DNA from: CAYZJD01 sp964478455
GTDB lineage: Bacteria > Acidobacteriota > Terriglobia > Bryobacterales > Bryobacteraceae
DNA: 6,230 nt
Assembly (NCBI GenBank): GCA_964478455.1
Contig: CAYZJD010000286.1
Span: 1 to 6,230 of the forward strand
Direction: 5' to 3'
Shown: positions 1 through 6,174 of the stretch, piece by piece
Layout: each line of letters opens with the position of its first letter
Numbering within the stretch: position 1 is the stretch's first letter
Notes under the pieces: generated by a model
Database searches by the model: none
The model's input: the letters and a program-made list of their open reading frames with translations, nothing else
What the model was told of the DNA's origin: nothing
Position numbers and translations under genes: made by a program

Positions 1-836
1 TGCACCACGGCGAACGTCGCCTTGCCCGTTTCCTTGTCGATGCGCAGCCGCTTCAGGTAGCCGACGAGCGCCTCGATCATCGACGATGACGGCGTGATCG
101 GATACCACGTCACCACCGCGCACCCCGCGAAGACGCAGCCCAGCGCGCAGGCCGAATTGCCGTCGATGATGATCTTGCCCTGGGTGGCGTTCATGCGCTC
201 CACGCGGAACGGATCGCTCTTGGCGAGGTTCTTCGCCGCGAAGTCGAAACCGGCCTGGGCCGCGTTCCAGTTCAGCTCGGCCGCTTTGGCTTTTCGCGGG
301 CCGAACTGCTTCACCAGCGCCTTACGGACCTCCTCCATCTCGATGCCGAGCAACTGCGCCACCACGCCGTCATAGATCATGTTGCGGACAAGCTTCCGCA
401 GCTTGGCCTCGGGGCAGACCGGCGCCACCAGCTTGTCGAACGGCACCGGGTAGAAGTGAAGATCGGGGCGCAGCTCGCTCAGCTTCAGCGGCTCGTCGTA
501 GACCACGGCCGCGCCGCCCTCCAGGTTCATCACATCCTCGCGCGCCGTCTCCGGGTTCATCGCCACGAGAAAGTCGATCTCCTTCTTGCGTCCGATCCAG
601 CCCTGTTTGCTGGTCCGGATGGTGAACCACGTCGGAAGGCCGGCGATGTTCGACGGAAAGAGATTCTTGCCCGAGACGGGGATCCCCATCTGGAAGATGG
701 CACGCATCAACACCGTGTTCGCCGTCTGGCTCCCGGACCCGTTGACGGTGGCCACCTGGATGCTGAAATCGTTGACAATGCGGCGCTCGAGTTCTTTAGG
801 GTGCGCTTGCGCGGGAGTGACCTCGATAGTGGACAT
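1..836 (-). CDS. korA: 2-oxoglutarate (2-oxoacid):ferredoxin oxidoreductase subunit alpha, fused gamma-alpha type, 5' part
   Basis: The minus-strand frame is open from ATG 836-834 to the left edge (278 codons), so the C-terminal part lies outside. An in-frame TAA at 845-843 leaves this ATG as the first possible start. Residues about 25-190 resemble the gamma domain (POR/KOR catalytic gamma fold): VNGSGSQTANTV near 31-42 matches its glycine-rich entry, and SGKNLFPSNIAGLPTWF follows. After a linker, residues about 218-278 begin the alpha domain (pyrimidine-binding fold), with NSACALGC and the hallmark WYPITPSSSMIE at 244-255. In this family the enzyme oxidatively decarboxylates 2-oxoglutarate or a related 2-oxoacid to the acyl-CoA and reduces ferredoxin, with KorB carrying thiamine diphosphate and an Fe-S cluster. 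KorA/KorB pairs with a fused alpha subunit are known, for example in Mycobacterium. KorB would be expected downstream, off the left edge. Substrate choice cannot be decided here. A GGGAG at 855-851 is a rather distant ribosome site (14 nt). Confidence 0.93.
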   Translation of the reverse strand, partial: MSTIEVTPAQAHPKELERRIVNDFSIQVATVNGSGSQTANTVLMRAIFQMGIPVSGKNLFPSNIAGLPTWFTIRTSKQGWIGRKKEIDFLVAMNPETAREDVMNLEGGAAVVYDEPLKLSELRPDLHFYPVPFDKLVAPVCPEAKLRKLVRNMIYDGVVAQLLGIEMEEVRKALVKQFGPRKAKAAELNWNAAQAGFDFAAKNLAKSDPFRVERMNATQGKIIIDGNSACALGCVFAGCAVVTWYPITPSSSMIEALVGYLKRLRIDKETGKATFAVV

Positions 837-881
837 AACCTGTTATCTGACTCCCAAGAGAGAATGCCCCTCTGTTGATTG

Positions 882-910
882 ATTATATGAAAACCGCTAA
901 GGGGAGGCGA
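882..910 (-). promoter_or_regulatory. Candidate promoter for korA
   Basis: On the minus strand a perfect TATAAT lies at 887-882. The hexamer 17 bases upstream, TCGCCT at 910-905, is a weak -35 match (3 of 6). Transcription would start near 875 and give a leader of about 39 nt before the ATG at 836. The AT-rich stretch stands out in otherwise GC-rich DNA. Short complementary arms CCCCT (867-871) and AGGGG (900-904) flank the -10, but they are too short to call an operator. Confidence 0.5.
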
Positions 911-995
911 ACTGCGCAGCCCGAGGCGCCGTCGGAATGCCCCACCTGTTGCCGCGCCCGTGCCAGCCCCGCTCTTGCTTAGCCATGGCCGGGTG

Positions 996-1001
996 TATAC
1001 T
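996..1001 (+). promoter_or_regulatory. Candidate -10 element for the 1037 membrane-protein gene
   Basis: TATACT at 996-1001 matches the sigma-70 -10 consensus at five of six positions and lies 35 bases before the GTG start. No good -35 is visible: TTGCTT at 975-980 is a 3-of-6 match with a short 15-base spacer. The same octamer TATACTGA recurs at 1814-1821 just ahead of the helicase gene, which supports it as a promoter word in this genome. Confidence 0.4.
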
Positions 1002-1024
1002 GATCCACGCAGCGCGTAAACACC

Positions 1025-1030
1025 AGGAGG
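1025..1030 (+). promoter_or_regulatory. Shine-Dalgarno site AGGAGG fixing the GTG start at 1037
   Basis: A full consensus AGGAGG lies six bases before GTG 1037. It is the strongest ribosome-binding site in the window and decides the start in favour of this GTG. Confidence 0.8.
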
Positions 1031-1036
1031 CTCCGC

Positions 1037-1453
1037 GTGCATAATCCGCCCGAGGGCAACGTTGGCGTCAGCCAGCCGGTCGCCGTGTTGAGCGGAATCA
1101 TCGCCGGTCTCCTCATGGTCTTCATTGGTGTGGTCGCCAGGGAACTCGGAGAGCCGTTTCCCGGCCGGTCACCGCTCGAGCCCGCCATCCCCGCTCTCGC
1201 CGCTGCACTGGCGGCGGTGGTAGCCGCCTACCGCTCAGGCGCGTCCATCGGCGCCGCCTTGGCCCTCGCGCTGGGAGCCTTCATCGTCACGTACTTCATC
1301 AGTGTTTGGATCACGCATTGGATGGGAGTGGGCGGCATGGTGCGCCGCCGACCACCCAGTTCGATCCCCCTCGGCTGGCGTCGCGACCTCACCGTCTGCC
1401 TGCTCGGAGTTGCCGTGGGCTCACTCCTCGGCGCTTTCCTCGGGCGCCGGTAG
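1037..1453 (+). CDS. Small multi-pass membrane protein of unknown function
   Basis: This is a 138-residue protein starting at GTG 1037, supported by the AGGAGG six bases upstream. I do not recognise the family. Hydrophobic segments at about 15-34, 49-65, 70-92 and 118-136 indicate four transmembrane helices. They are rich in Ala, Gly, Leu and Val, with small-residue patterns typical of tightly packed helices. The loop at 100-117 (MVRRRPPSS... GWRRD) is strongly basic and the C-terminus ends in RR, so by the positive-inside rule these parts are probably cytoplasmic. There is no cleavable signal peptide, no conserved catalytic motif and no cysteine pair. The gene stands alone: korA diverges from it and the antitoxin gene follows after 48 bases, possibly with its own promoter. 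It could be an integral membrane protein of a lineage-restricted family; nothing in the sequence gives a function. Confidence 0.75.
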   Translation: MHNPPEGNVGVSQPVAVLSGIIAGLLMVFIGVVARELGEPFPGRSPLEPAIPALAAALAAVVAAYRSGASIGAALALALGAFIVTYFISVWITHWMGVGGMVRRRPPSSIPLGWRRDLTVCLLGVAVGSLLGAFLGRR

Positions 1454-1488
1454 TGGTCCGGGTCCGGTCCCAGACCCATTTGTGGAGC

Positions 1489-1494
1489 GATAAT
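1489..1494 (+). promoter_or_regulatory. Candidate -10 element for the antitoxin gene
   Basis: GATAAT at 1489-1494 matches the -10 consensus at five of six positions and ends seven bases before ATG 1502. Transcription would therefore begin at about the A of the start codon. No clear -35 is present. The only purine-rich ribosome-site candidate, GGAG at 1484-1487, is 14 bases from the ATG and would lie upstream of that predicted transcription start. Confidence 0.35.
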
Positions 1495-1501
1495 CATCCC
1501 G

Positions 1502-1726
1502 ATGCGCAGGATATTGAAACTTCCTGACGACGTCCACCACATCGCCAAGTCTCTGGGCGACGTCAGAGGAGTTTCGCTGTGCGAGGCGGCAGCCGAATTC
1601 GTGCGACAAGGCCTCAAGCCGCCTGCTCGGGTGAACACACGAAAGCCATTTCCCTGTTTCGTCCCGCCCAAGGACGCCAAGCCCATCACGCTCGATCAGA
1701 CCTTACAGGCCGAAGACGAGCTGTGA
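1502..1726 (+). CDS. VapB-like antitoxin (ribbon-helix-helix type)
   Basis: This 74-residue protein resembles short antitoxins paired with PIN-domain toxins. The N-terminus MRRILKLPDDVHHIAKSLGD fits the ribbon-helix-helix pattern: a short beta strand (residues 2-7), helix 1 (about 8-18), a turn, and helix 2 (SLCEAAAEFVRQGL, about 25-38). The C-terminal part, with KPFPCFVPPKDAKPIT and an acidic end AEDEL, fits the segment that wraps the toxin in this family. Its TGA stop overlaps the GTG of the toxin remnant by four bases (1723-1726), the usual translational coupling of toxin-antitoxin operons. In intact systems the antitoxin binds the operon promoter and blocks the ribonuclease. Here the partner is truncated, so this gene is probably an orphan antitoxin that is either drifting or retained as a DNA-binding regulator or protective antitoxin. 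No nearby Shine-Dalgarno is seen. Confidence 0.75.
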   Translation: MRRILKLPDDVHHIAKSLGDVRGVSLCEAAAEFVRQGLKPPARVNTRKPFPCFVPPKDAKPITLDQTLQAEDEL

Positions 1727-1821
1727 AAACGTATCGTCTCGACGTGAATGTCCTGATCGCGCTGGTCTGGCCGTCGCACCTTCGCGTGAGGATCGCACCG
1801 CGGTTAGCCGCTCTATACTGA
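1723..1821 (+). pseudogene. VapC-like PIN-domain toxin, N-terminal remnant
   Basis: GTG 1723 overlaps the antitoxin stop by four bases and opens a frame of only 32 codons, ending in TGA 1819-1821. The first 19 residues, KTYRLDVNVLIALVWPSH, are the characteristic N-terminus of PIN ribonuclease toxins, including the first catalytic aspartate (D7 in LDVNVLIAL). Family members are usually about 130-145 residues with further acidic residues in the middle and C-terminal parts, all missing here. After WPSH the sequence (LRVRIAPRLAALY) no longer looks like a PIN domain and the helicase gene starts nine bases after the stop, so about 100 codons have been lost by deletion rather than a simple frameshift. 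The likely breakpoint is near 1779-1782. The product should have no nuclease activity. The remnant now carries the probable helicase promoter in its tail. Confidence 0.8.
1814..1819 (+). promoter_or_regulatory. Candidate -10 element for the helicase-queD unit
   Basis: TATACT at 1814-1819, within TATACTGAAACAATTG, lies immediately before the helicase start. The predicted transcription start, about seven bases downstream, falls near 1826-1827, giving a leader of zero to four bases. No recognisable -35 and no Shine-Dalgarno precede the ATG. The element overlaps the last codons and stop of the toxin remnant. Confidence 0.4.
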
Positions 1822-1829
1822 AACAATTG

Positions 1830-3761
1830 ATGTCCTCCGAGGTCAGCCAGCTTGCGGCACGCCGGTTCTTTTCGCGCAGCGGCCTGCTGTCACGGTGGCA
1901 CCCGAGCTTCGAGTTCCGGCCCGGCCAGCTCCAGATGGCCGAGGCGGTCGAAGCGGCCCTGGCGGACGGGCGTCACCTGATCGTCGAAGCAGGTACGGGC
2001 ACCGGCAAGACGCTGGCCTATCTGGCACCCGCCATCCTGTCGGGAAAGCGCATCGTCATCTCGACCGGAACAAAGAATCTCCAGGAGCAGCTCTTTTTCA
2101 AAGATGTCCCTTTCCTCCAGAAACACTTCGCGCGCCCGCTGAAGATCTGTTACATGAAAGGCCGGGGCAATTACGCCTGCCGGCAGAAGATCTACGACGC
2201 CGAGAAAGAGCCGATTCTGGAGGGACTCGAGGAAGTCGCTGACTTTGAGATTATCCGCGAGTGGGAAAAGACGACCCAGACCGGCGACCGCGCCGAGATC
2301 CGGAACCTGCCCGAGCCCAGCGCCGTCTGGGCCAGGATTGATGCGCGGCGCGAGCTGTGCGCCGGGCAGAAATGCCAGCAGTACGAGCGCTGCTTCATCA
2401 CCCGGATGCAGCAGCGCGCCGCCGACAGCGACATCATTATCGTCAACCATCACCTCTTCTTCGCCGACCTTGCGGTCAAGGAGAGCGAGTACGGCAGCAT
2501 CATCCCAAGCTACAGCGCGGTGGTGTTTGACGAGGCGCACGAGATCGAGGATGTGGCCGGTACTTACTTCGGGATCTCCGCCAGCAACCATCAGGTGCAG
2601 GACCTGCGGCGCGACGTGGCGGCGCTGGCGCGCCGGAAGGAGTTCGGTTCGCAGGAACTGGACCGCATCCTGCTGTCGCTCGACGAGCACAGCGAACGGT
2701 TCTTCAGCCTCTTCAGCGGCTCAGAGGGCCGAACCGGATTCCGCGAGCAGAGCACGTTTCTCGAAAACCACGGCGAGCAGTACCAGGATCTGCTGCTGGC
2801 GCTGGAGCTCGTGGGTTCTCATTTGCAGCTCATCAAGAGTACGCCCGAGGAAGCCATCCCGCTCTGCCGCCGCGCGGGCGAAATCGGCGAGAGCCTCCGG
2901 TTCTGGATGGAGAGCGGCGACCGCTCGTTCGTCTATTGGGTCGAACGCCGCGGGCGCGGCTGCTACTTGCAGGCGACGCCGATCGATGTGGCGCCGATCC
3001 TCGCCGAGCGCTTGTTCGACAAACTGGACACGGTGGTTCTCACGTCGGCGACGCTCGCCGTGGCCGGCGGCTTCGAATACACGGAGCGGCGGCTTGGGAT
3101 CCGCGGGGCGCGGACACTGATCGTTCCCGGGGCGTTCGATTTTCACAAGCAGGCGCTGCTTTACGTGCCTCAGCACCTCCCCGATCCGAGAAGCGAGGCA
3201 TTTCCGTCCAAGGCCGCCGAGGAAATCAAGCGCATCCTCGAGCTGAGCCGCGGCCGGGCCTTCGTGCTCTTCACCAGCTACCAGCAGATGCGGGTCATTT
3301 ACGACCTGATCGCCTTCGACATCGAGTACGAGACGCTGCTTCAGGGGACGGGGCCGCGCAGCGCCCTCCTCGAGGAGTTCCGCCGCACCCCCCACTGCGT
3401 GCTCTTCGCGACGTCTTCCTTCTGGCAGGGCGTCGACGTACCGGGAGAGCAACTTAGCTGCGTTATCATAGATAAGCTGCCGTTTGCGGTTCCCAGCGAT
3501 CCGGTGGTCGAGGCGCGCATCCGGAGCATTCGCGAGGAGGGGGGCAACCCGTTTTATGAGTACCAGATTCCCCAGGCCGCGATCGCGCTCAAACAGGGCT
3601 TCGGACGGCTCATCCGCAGCAAAACGGACCGCGGGGTGCTCGCCCTGCTGGACAACCGGATCACCAGGCAGCGATACGGGCAGGTATTCTTCGACAGCCT
3701 GCCGGACTACAGCTTCACGACGGACTTGAACGACGTCAGGAAGTTCTTCGGGTCCGCCTGA
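1830..3761 (+). CDS. dinG: DinG/YoaA-type ATP-dependent DNA helicase (XPD-like superfamily 2, Fe-S)
   Basis: The protein is 643 residues from ATG 1830; a TTG at 1827 would add one residue. In ATG numbering: a Q-like motif FRPGQLQMAEAV (29-40); Walker A EAGTGTGKT (53-61, Lys60); motif Ia STGTKNLQEQ; four cysteines at 117, 177, 182 and 188 spaced like the XPD/DinG iron-sulphur domain; VNHHLFFAD (205-213); DEAH box (234-237); TSATL (405-409); FTSYQQM; the WQGVDVPG segment of motif V (532-539); and motif VI QGFGRLIRS (589-597). The family unwinds 5'-overhang, forked or R-loop DNA 5' to 3' and helps resolve replication blocks. The length is close to E. coli YoaA, and the N-terminal exonuclease domain of some Gram-positive DinG proteins is absent. 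All key residues are present, so it should be active. queD follows after 25 bases, suggesting one transcript. YoaA may be the better name than DinG; the family assignment is firm, the exact orthology is not. Confidence 0.95.
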   Translation: MSSEVSQLAARRFFSRSGLLSRWHPSFEFRPGQLQMAEAVEAALADGRHLIVEAGTGTGKTLAYLAPAILSGKRIVISTGTKNLQEQLFFKDVPFLQKHFARPLKICYMKGRGNYACRQKIYDAEKEPILEGLEEVADFEIIREWEKTTQTGDRAEIRNLPEPSAVWARIDARRELCAGQKCQQYERCFITRMQQRAADSDIIIVNHHLFFADLAVKESEYGSIIPSYSAVVFDEAHEIEDVAGTYFGISASNHQVQDLRRDVAALARRKEFGSQELDRILLSLDEHSERFFSLFSGSEGRTGFREQSTFLENHGEQYQDLLLALELVGSHLQLIKSTPEEAIPLCRRAGEIGESLRFWMESGDRSFVYWVERRGRGCYLQATPIDVAPILAERLFDKLDTVVLTSATLAVAGGFEYTERRLGIRGARTLIVPGAFDFHKQALLYVPQHLPDPRSEAFPSKAAEEIKRILELSRGRAFVLFTSYQQMRVIYDLIAFDIEYETLLQGTGPRSALLEEFRRTPHCVLFATSSFWQGVDVPGEQLSCVIIDKLPFAVPSDPVVEARIRSIREEGGNPFYEYQIPQAAIALKQGFGRLIRSKTDRGVLALLDNRITRQRYGQVFFDSLPDYSFTTDLNDVRKFFGSA

Positions 3762-3777
3762 TCGGAACTCTGAAATC

Positions 3778-3781
3778 GAGG
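3778..3781 (+). promoter_or_regulatory. Ribosome-binding site of queD
   Basis: GAGG at 3778-3781, five bases before ATG 3787, in the 25-base gap after the helicase stop. It supports the chosen start. Confidence 0.6.
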
Positions 3782-3786
3782 CAACG

Positions 3787-4167
3787 ATGTTTGAGGTGTC
3801 GGTTGAGGAGACTTTCGCCGCCGGCCACGCGCTCCGCGGTTACCGCGGGAAGTGCGAGAACGTGCATGGCCACAACTACAAAGTGCAGGTGACCATCCGC
3901 GGCGAGCGGCTGGACTCTATCGGCTTGCTGGTGGATTTCGTCGAGATCAAGCGCCTGCTTCACGCCGCCATCGAGCGGCTGGACCACCAGTTCCTCAATG
4001 ACGTGCCCCCCTTTGACGTCCAGAACCCTTCGGCCGAGAACATGGCCAAGTACTTCCACGACCAAGTGAGCCAGGGACTGGCCGGCGCCGGCCTCACGGT
4101 TCCGGTCGAGGTCGCGCAGGTGAAGATTTGGGAAACGGACACCTCTACGGCGACCTACAGGCTGTAG
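3787..4167 (+). CDS. queD: 6-carboxy-5,6,7,8-tetrahydropterin synthase (QueD, PTPS family)
   Basis: This 126-residue cytoplasmic enzyme is of normal QueD length. Family knowledge: it converts 7,8-dihydroneopterin triphosphate to 6-carboxytetrahydropterin, the second step towards preQ0 and queuosine in tRNA. Visible residues: zinc ligands His14 (FAAGHAL), His27 and His29 (VHGHNY); the catalytic Cys23 in the QueD-type CxxxHGH motif (KCENVHGH); the Asp66-His67 pair in LDHQFLND; the pterin-recognition PSAEN at 81-85; and Glu116 in WETDTSTATY. The Cys in CxxxHGH argues against the PTPS-III folate-pathway variant, which has Glu there. It starts 25 bases after the helicase stop on the same strand and is probably co-transcribed with it. 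queE, queC and queF are not in the window, so the pathway must be completed elsewhere on the chromosome. Confidence 0.94.
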   Translation: MFEVSVEETFAAGHALRGYRGKCENVHGHNYKVQVTIRGERLDSIGLLVDFVEIKRLLHAAIERLDHQFLNDVPPFDVQNPSAENMAKYFHDQVSQGLAGAGLTVPVEVAQVKIWETDTSTATYRL

Positions 4168-4169
4168 CC

Positions 4170-4206
4170 GGGGCGCGGCCCCTTCCTGCCGGACGGTCCG
4201 CACAGG
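4170..4206. terminator. Two tandem hairpins between convergent queD and asnB
   Basis: The 43-base gap between the two convergent stop codons is almost filled by two inverted repeats. GGGGC (4170-4174) pairs with GCCCC (4178-4182) around a three-base loop. The second combines CCTG/CAGG (4185-4188, 4203-4206) with CGGA/TCCG (4190-4193, 4197-4200). Neither is followed by a real T-run (only TTCCTG or CTCTTC on the plus strand), so a classical intrinsic terminator is not shown. The position suggests a two-way transcription end. In GC-rich DNA, hairpins of this size can also arise by chance. Confidence 0.35.
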
Positions 4207-4210
4207 CTCT

Positions 4211-6076
4211 TCAGCGGCCGATGTACTCGTTCCACCACGCCTGGAGGATCACCAGCGCCCAGAGACGCCCCGGGAAGGTATCCCGGCCCGCCAGCCAGCG
4301 ATCAAGCAACGGCTCCAGCTTGTCTCGGTCGAAGGGTCCAAAGCCTCGCCCGTTTCCATCGAGCAGGAACTCCCTCACGAACCCGCGCAACGGTCCTCGG
4401 AAATACTGGTCGACCGGGGTAACCAGGCCTCTTTTCCTCCGGCAGGCGATTCGTTCCGGCAGACGCTGCACCAGGAACGACAGGATGTACTTCTCCTGCC
4501 GCCCCCGGCGCTTCATTCGGGAGGGCAGGCCGGAAGCGAAATCCACGATCGCGCGGTCCAGAAACGGCATGCGCACTTCGACGGAATTCGCCATGCTCAT
4601 CCGGTCGTCCACCAGCAGCGTACGCTCCGGCAAACGATGGGTGAAATCGAGGGCCAAGCGGCGCTCGAAACGGCTGCGGCAGGTCATCGCCGTTTCCTGG
4701 TCGAGCCGCAAGGGCAGCAGATCAGGTTTGTCGGCCGCAGGGTCGGCCCACAGGAACCGGTCCCGCTCGCTCGCGTCGAAAACCCGGTGCCACTCGGAGT
4801 CGGCTGCCGACTCGGCCTCGCACGCCAGGACCCTCCACAAGCGCCTCCATCGAGGCTCGGTGACGTAACCGGCCACGGCGCGGGCGAGGCGTCGCGGTAC
4901 AAGCCGGCGGAGGCGGTAATGGACTTCGGTCCCGGCCTGGACCCAGGTGTAGCCGGCAAACAACTCGTCGGCCCCCTCGCCGCCGACGACCGTCTTGACA
5001 CTCGAGGCCGCCAACGAGGCAAGACGGTACAGCGCCAGCGACGCCGTGCTATGGCAAGGCTCGCCCAAGTGCCGGGCCAGCGCCGGCAGTAGCGGCGGCA
5101 GGTCCTCCGGCCGGAACTCGATCTCGTGGTGGTCGGACCCAATGTCCTGAGCTACAATGCGCGCAAACCTGCCCTCATCACGGGCCGGAACGTCCGGAAA
5201 CGTGACGGAGAACGTCTTCAGTTGCGACGGGGACATCCGTTCCGCGAACCACGCCACCAGCGAGGAGTCCCAACCGCCGCTGACGTAGGCTCCAACAGGT
5301 ACGTCCGCGGCCAGGTGCGACTTCACCGCGCTCTCGATCAGCGTCTCAAGTTCTCGCGCGTAGTCCTCGTCGCTGCGCGCTCGCTCCGGCGCGCGATATC
5401 GCAGCCTCCACCAGGTTTGCCGGCGAACGCCGGAGGCATCCACCACCAACCGGTCACCCGCGGGCAGCTTCGAGATGCCGAGAAAGCAGGTCCGCGGCGC
5501 CGGCAGAAAACCGGCGGCGAGGTGCGTGTCGAGCGCGCCCCAGTCCGGCTTGGCGGAAATCATCCCGGAAGCCAGCAGCGCGCCGGGCTCCGAGGCGAAC
5601 AAGAAGCCCGACGGGGTGTCCGCGTAGTACAACGGCTTCATGCCGCAGCGGTCGCGCGCCAGCAGGAGTCTGCGTCGTCGCAGGTCAAGGACCGCGAGGC
5701 CGAACATGCCGTCGAGCCGGTCGAGACACTCCTCGCCCTCCTCCTCGTAAAGATGGGCGATGACCTCGACGTCGGAAGTGGTGCGGAAGGAGTGTCCACG
5801 GTTCTCAAGGCGCGCACGGAGCTGGCGGTGATTGTAGATCTCCCCGTTGCAAACAACCAAGACGCTCCCGTCCTCGCACGCGATGGGCTGATGGCCTGTG
5901 GCCAGATCGACGATACTGAGCCGGCTGCAAGCGATCCCGGAAGCGGTTTCGGGGTAAAAGAACAGGCCCTCCTCGTCCGGCCCGCGATGGTGCAGCGCGC
6001 GGCACATGCGCCCGAGCACCTCAACGCTCTGTTCGGGGTTGAAGCGGCTGCGAGCGATGCCTGCGATTCCGCACAT
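4211..6076 (-). CDS. asnB: Asparagine synthetase, glutamine-hydrolysing (AsnB family)
   Basis: The frame extends up to ATG 6112, but I place the start at ATG 6076-6074. Class II glutamine amidotransferases need Cys directly after the initiator Met, and MCGIAGIARS begins there (621 residues). The glutaminase domain is about 2-200: Cys2, RGPDEEG (31-37), SRLSIVD with Arg52, CNGEIYNH (76-83) and SDVEV with Asp102. The synthetase domain is about 235-600: the PP-loop ATP site SGGWDSS (266-272), DEGRFARIVA, GGEGADELFAGY (365-376), DDRMSMANSVEVRMPFLD (490-507) and RKRGLVTPV (547-555). The family makes asparagine from aspartate, ATP and glutamine; close relatives amidate cell-surface sugars or peptides. 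Only the position-4 Trp in the PP-loop, where aliphatic residues are usual, is odd. No Shine-Dalgarno is visible before either start. The gene stands alone and converges on queD. General AsnB function is likely, but a specialised amidotransferase is possible. Confidence 0.92.
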   Translation of the reverse strand: MCGIAGIARSRFNPEQSVEVLGRMCRALHHRGPDEEGLFFYPETASGIACSRLSIVDLATGHQPIACEDGSVLVVCNGEIYNHRQLRARLENRGHSFRTTSDVEVIAHLYEEEGEECLDRLDGMFGLAVLDLRRRRLLLARDRCGMKPLYYADTPSGFLFASEPGALLASGMISAKPDWGALDTHLAAGFLPAPRTCFLGISKLPAGDRLVVDASGVRRQTWWRLRYRAPERARSDEDYARELETLIESAVKSHLAADVPVGAYVSGGWDSSLVAWFAERMSPSQLKTFSVTFPDVPARDEGRFARIVAQDIGSDHHEIEFRPEDLPPLLPALARHLGEPCHSTASLALYRLASLAASSVKTVVGGEGADELFAGYTWVQAGTEVHYRLRRLVPRRLARAVAGYVTEPRWRRLWRVLACEAESAADSEWHRVFDASERDRFLWADPAADKPDLLPLRLDQETAMTCRSRFERRLALDFTHRLPERTLLVDDRMSMANSVEVRMPFLDRAIVDFASGLPSRMKRRGRQEKYILSFLVQRLPERIACRRKRGLVTPVDQYFRGPLRGFVREFLLDGNGRGFGPFDRDKLEPLLDRWLAGRDTFPGRLWALVILQAWWNEYIGR

Positions 6077-6154
6077 GATTTGGGCCCAGACCGGAAAACT
6101 CCAGGCTGCCATGACGGGGAAGGGCGCGCAAGGCAGGTCGGGAAGCCGCGGGAT

Positions 6155-6174
6155 CCGCCCGGCGAAGCGGGCGG
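6155..6174. repeat. GC-rich hairpin upstream of asnB
   Basis: CCGCCCG (6155-6161) and CGGGCGG (6168-6174) are perfect seven-base inverted copies around a six-base loop. It lies about 80-100 bases upstream of the asnB start. No T-run follows on either strand, so it is not a classical terminator. It abuts the next inverted repeat, sharing base 6174. Function unknown. Confidence 0.55.

Noticed and set aside
456..882. Plus-strand open frames of 98 and 140 codons opposite korA
   Set aside because: They overlap the open minus-strand frame with strong KorA family motifs and show no domain of their own.
1723..1830. A frameshifted but otherwise complete VapC toxin
   Set aside because: The helicase starts nine bases after the stop, leaving no room for the missing 100 or so codons in any frame. 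Deletion fits better.
1890..2690. A 266-codon minus-strand open frame inside the helicase gene
   Set aside because: Antisense to the helicase motifs, with no recognisable domain or ribosome site.
2245..3120. A 291-codon plus-strand open frame inside the helicase gene
   Set aside because: A shifted frame within a clear gene, with an Arg/Ser/Ala-rich product typical of out-of-frame GC-rich codons.
4128..4868. A 246-codon plus-strand open frame crossing the end of queD and the asnB 3' part
   Set aside because: It overlaps two well-supported genes, and its Ser/Arg-rich product has no recognisable family.
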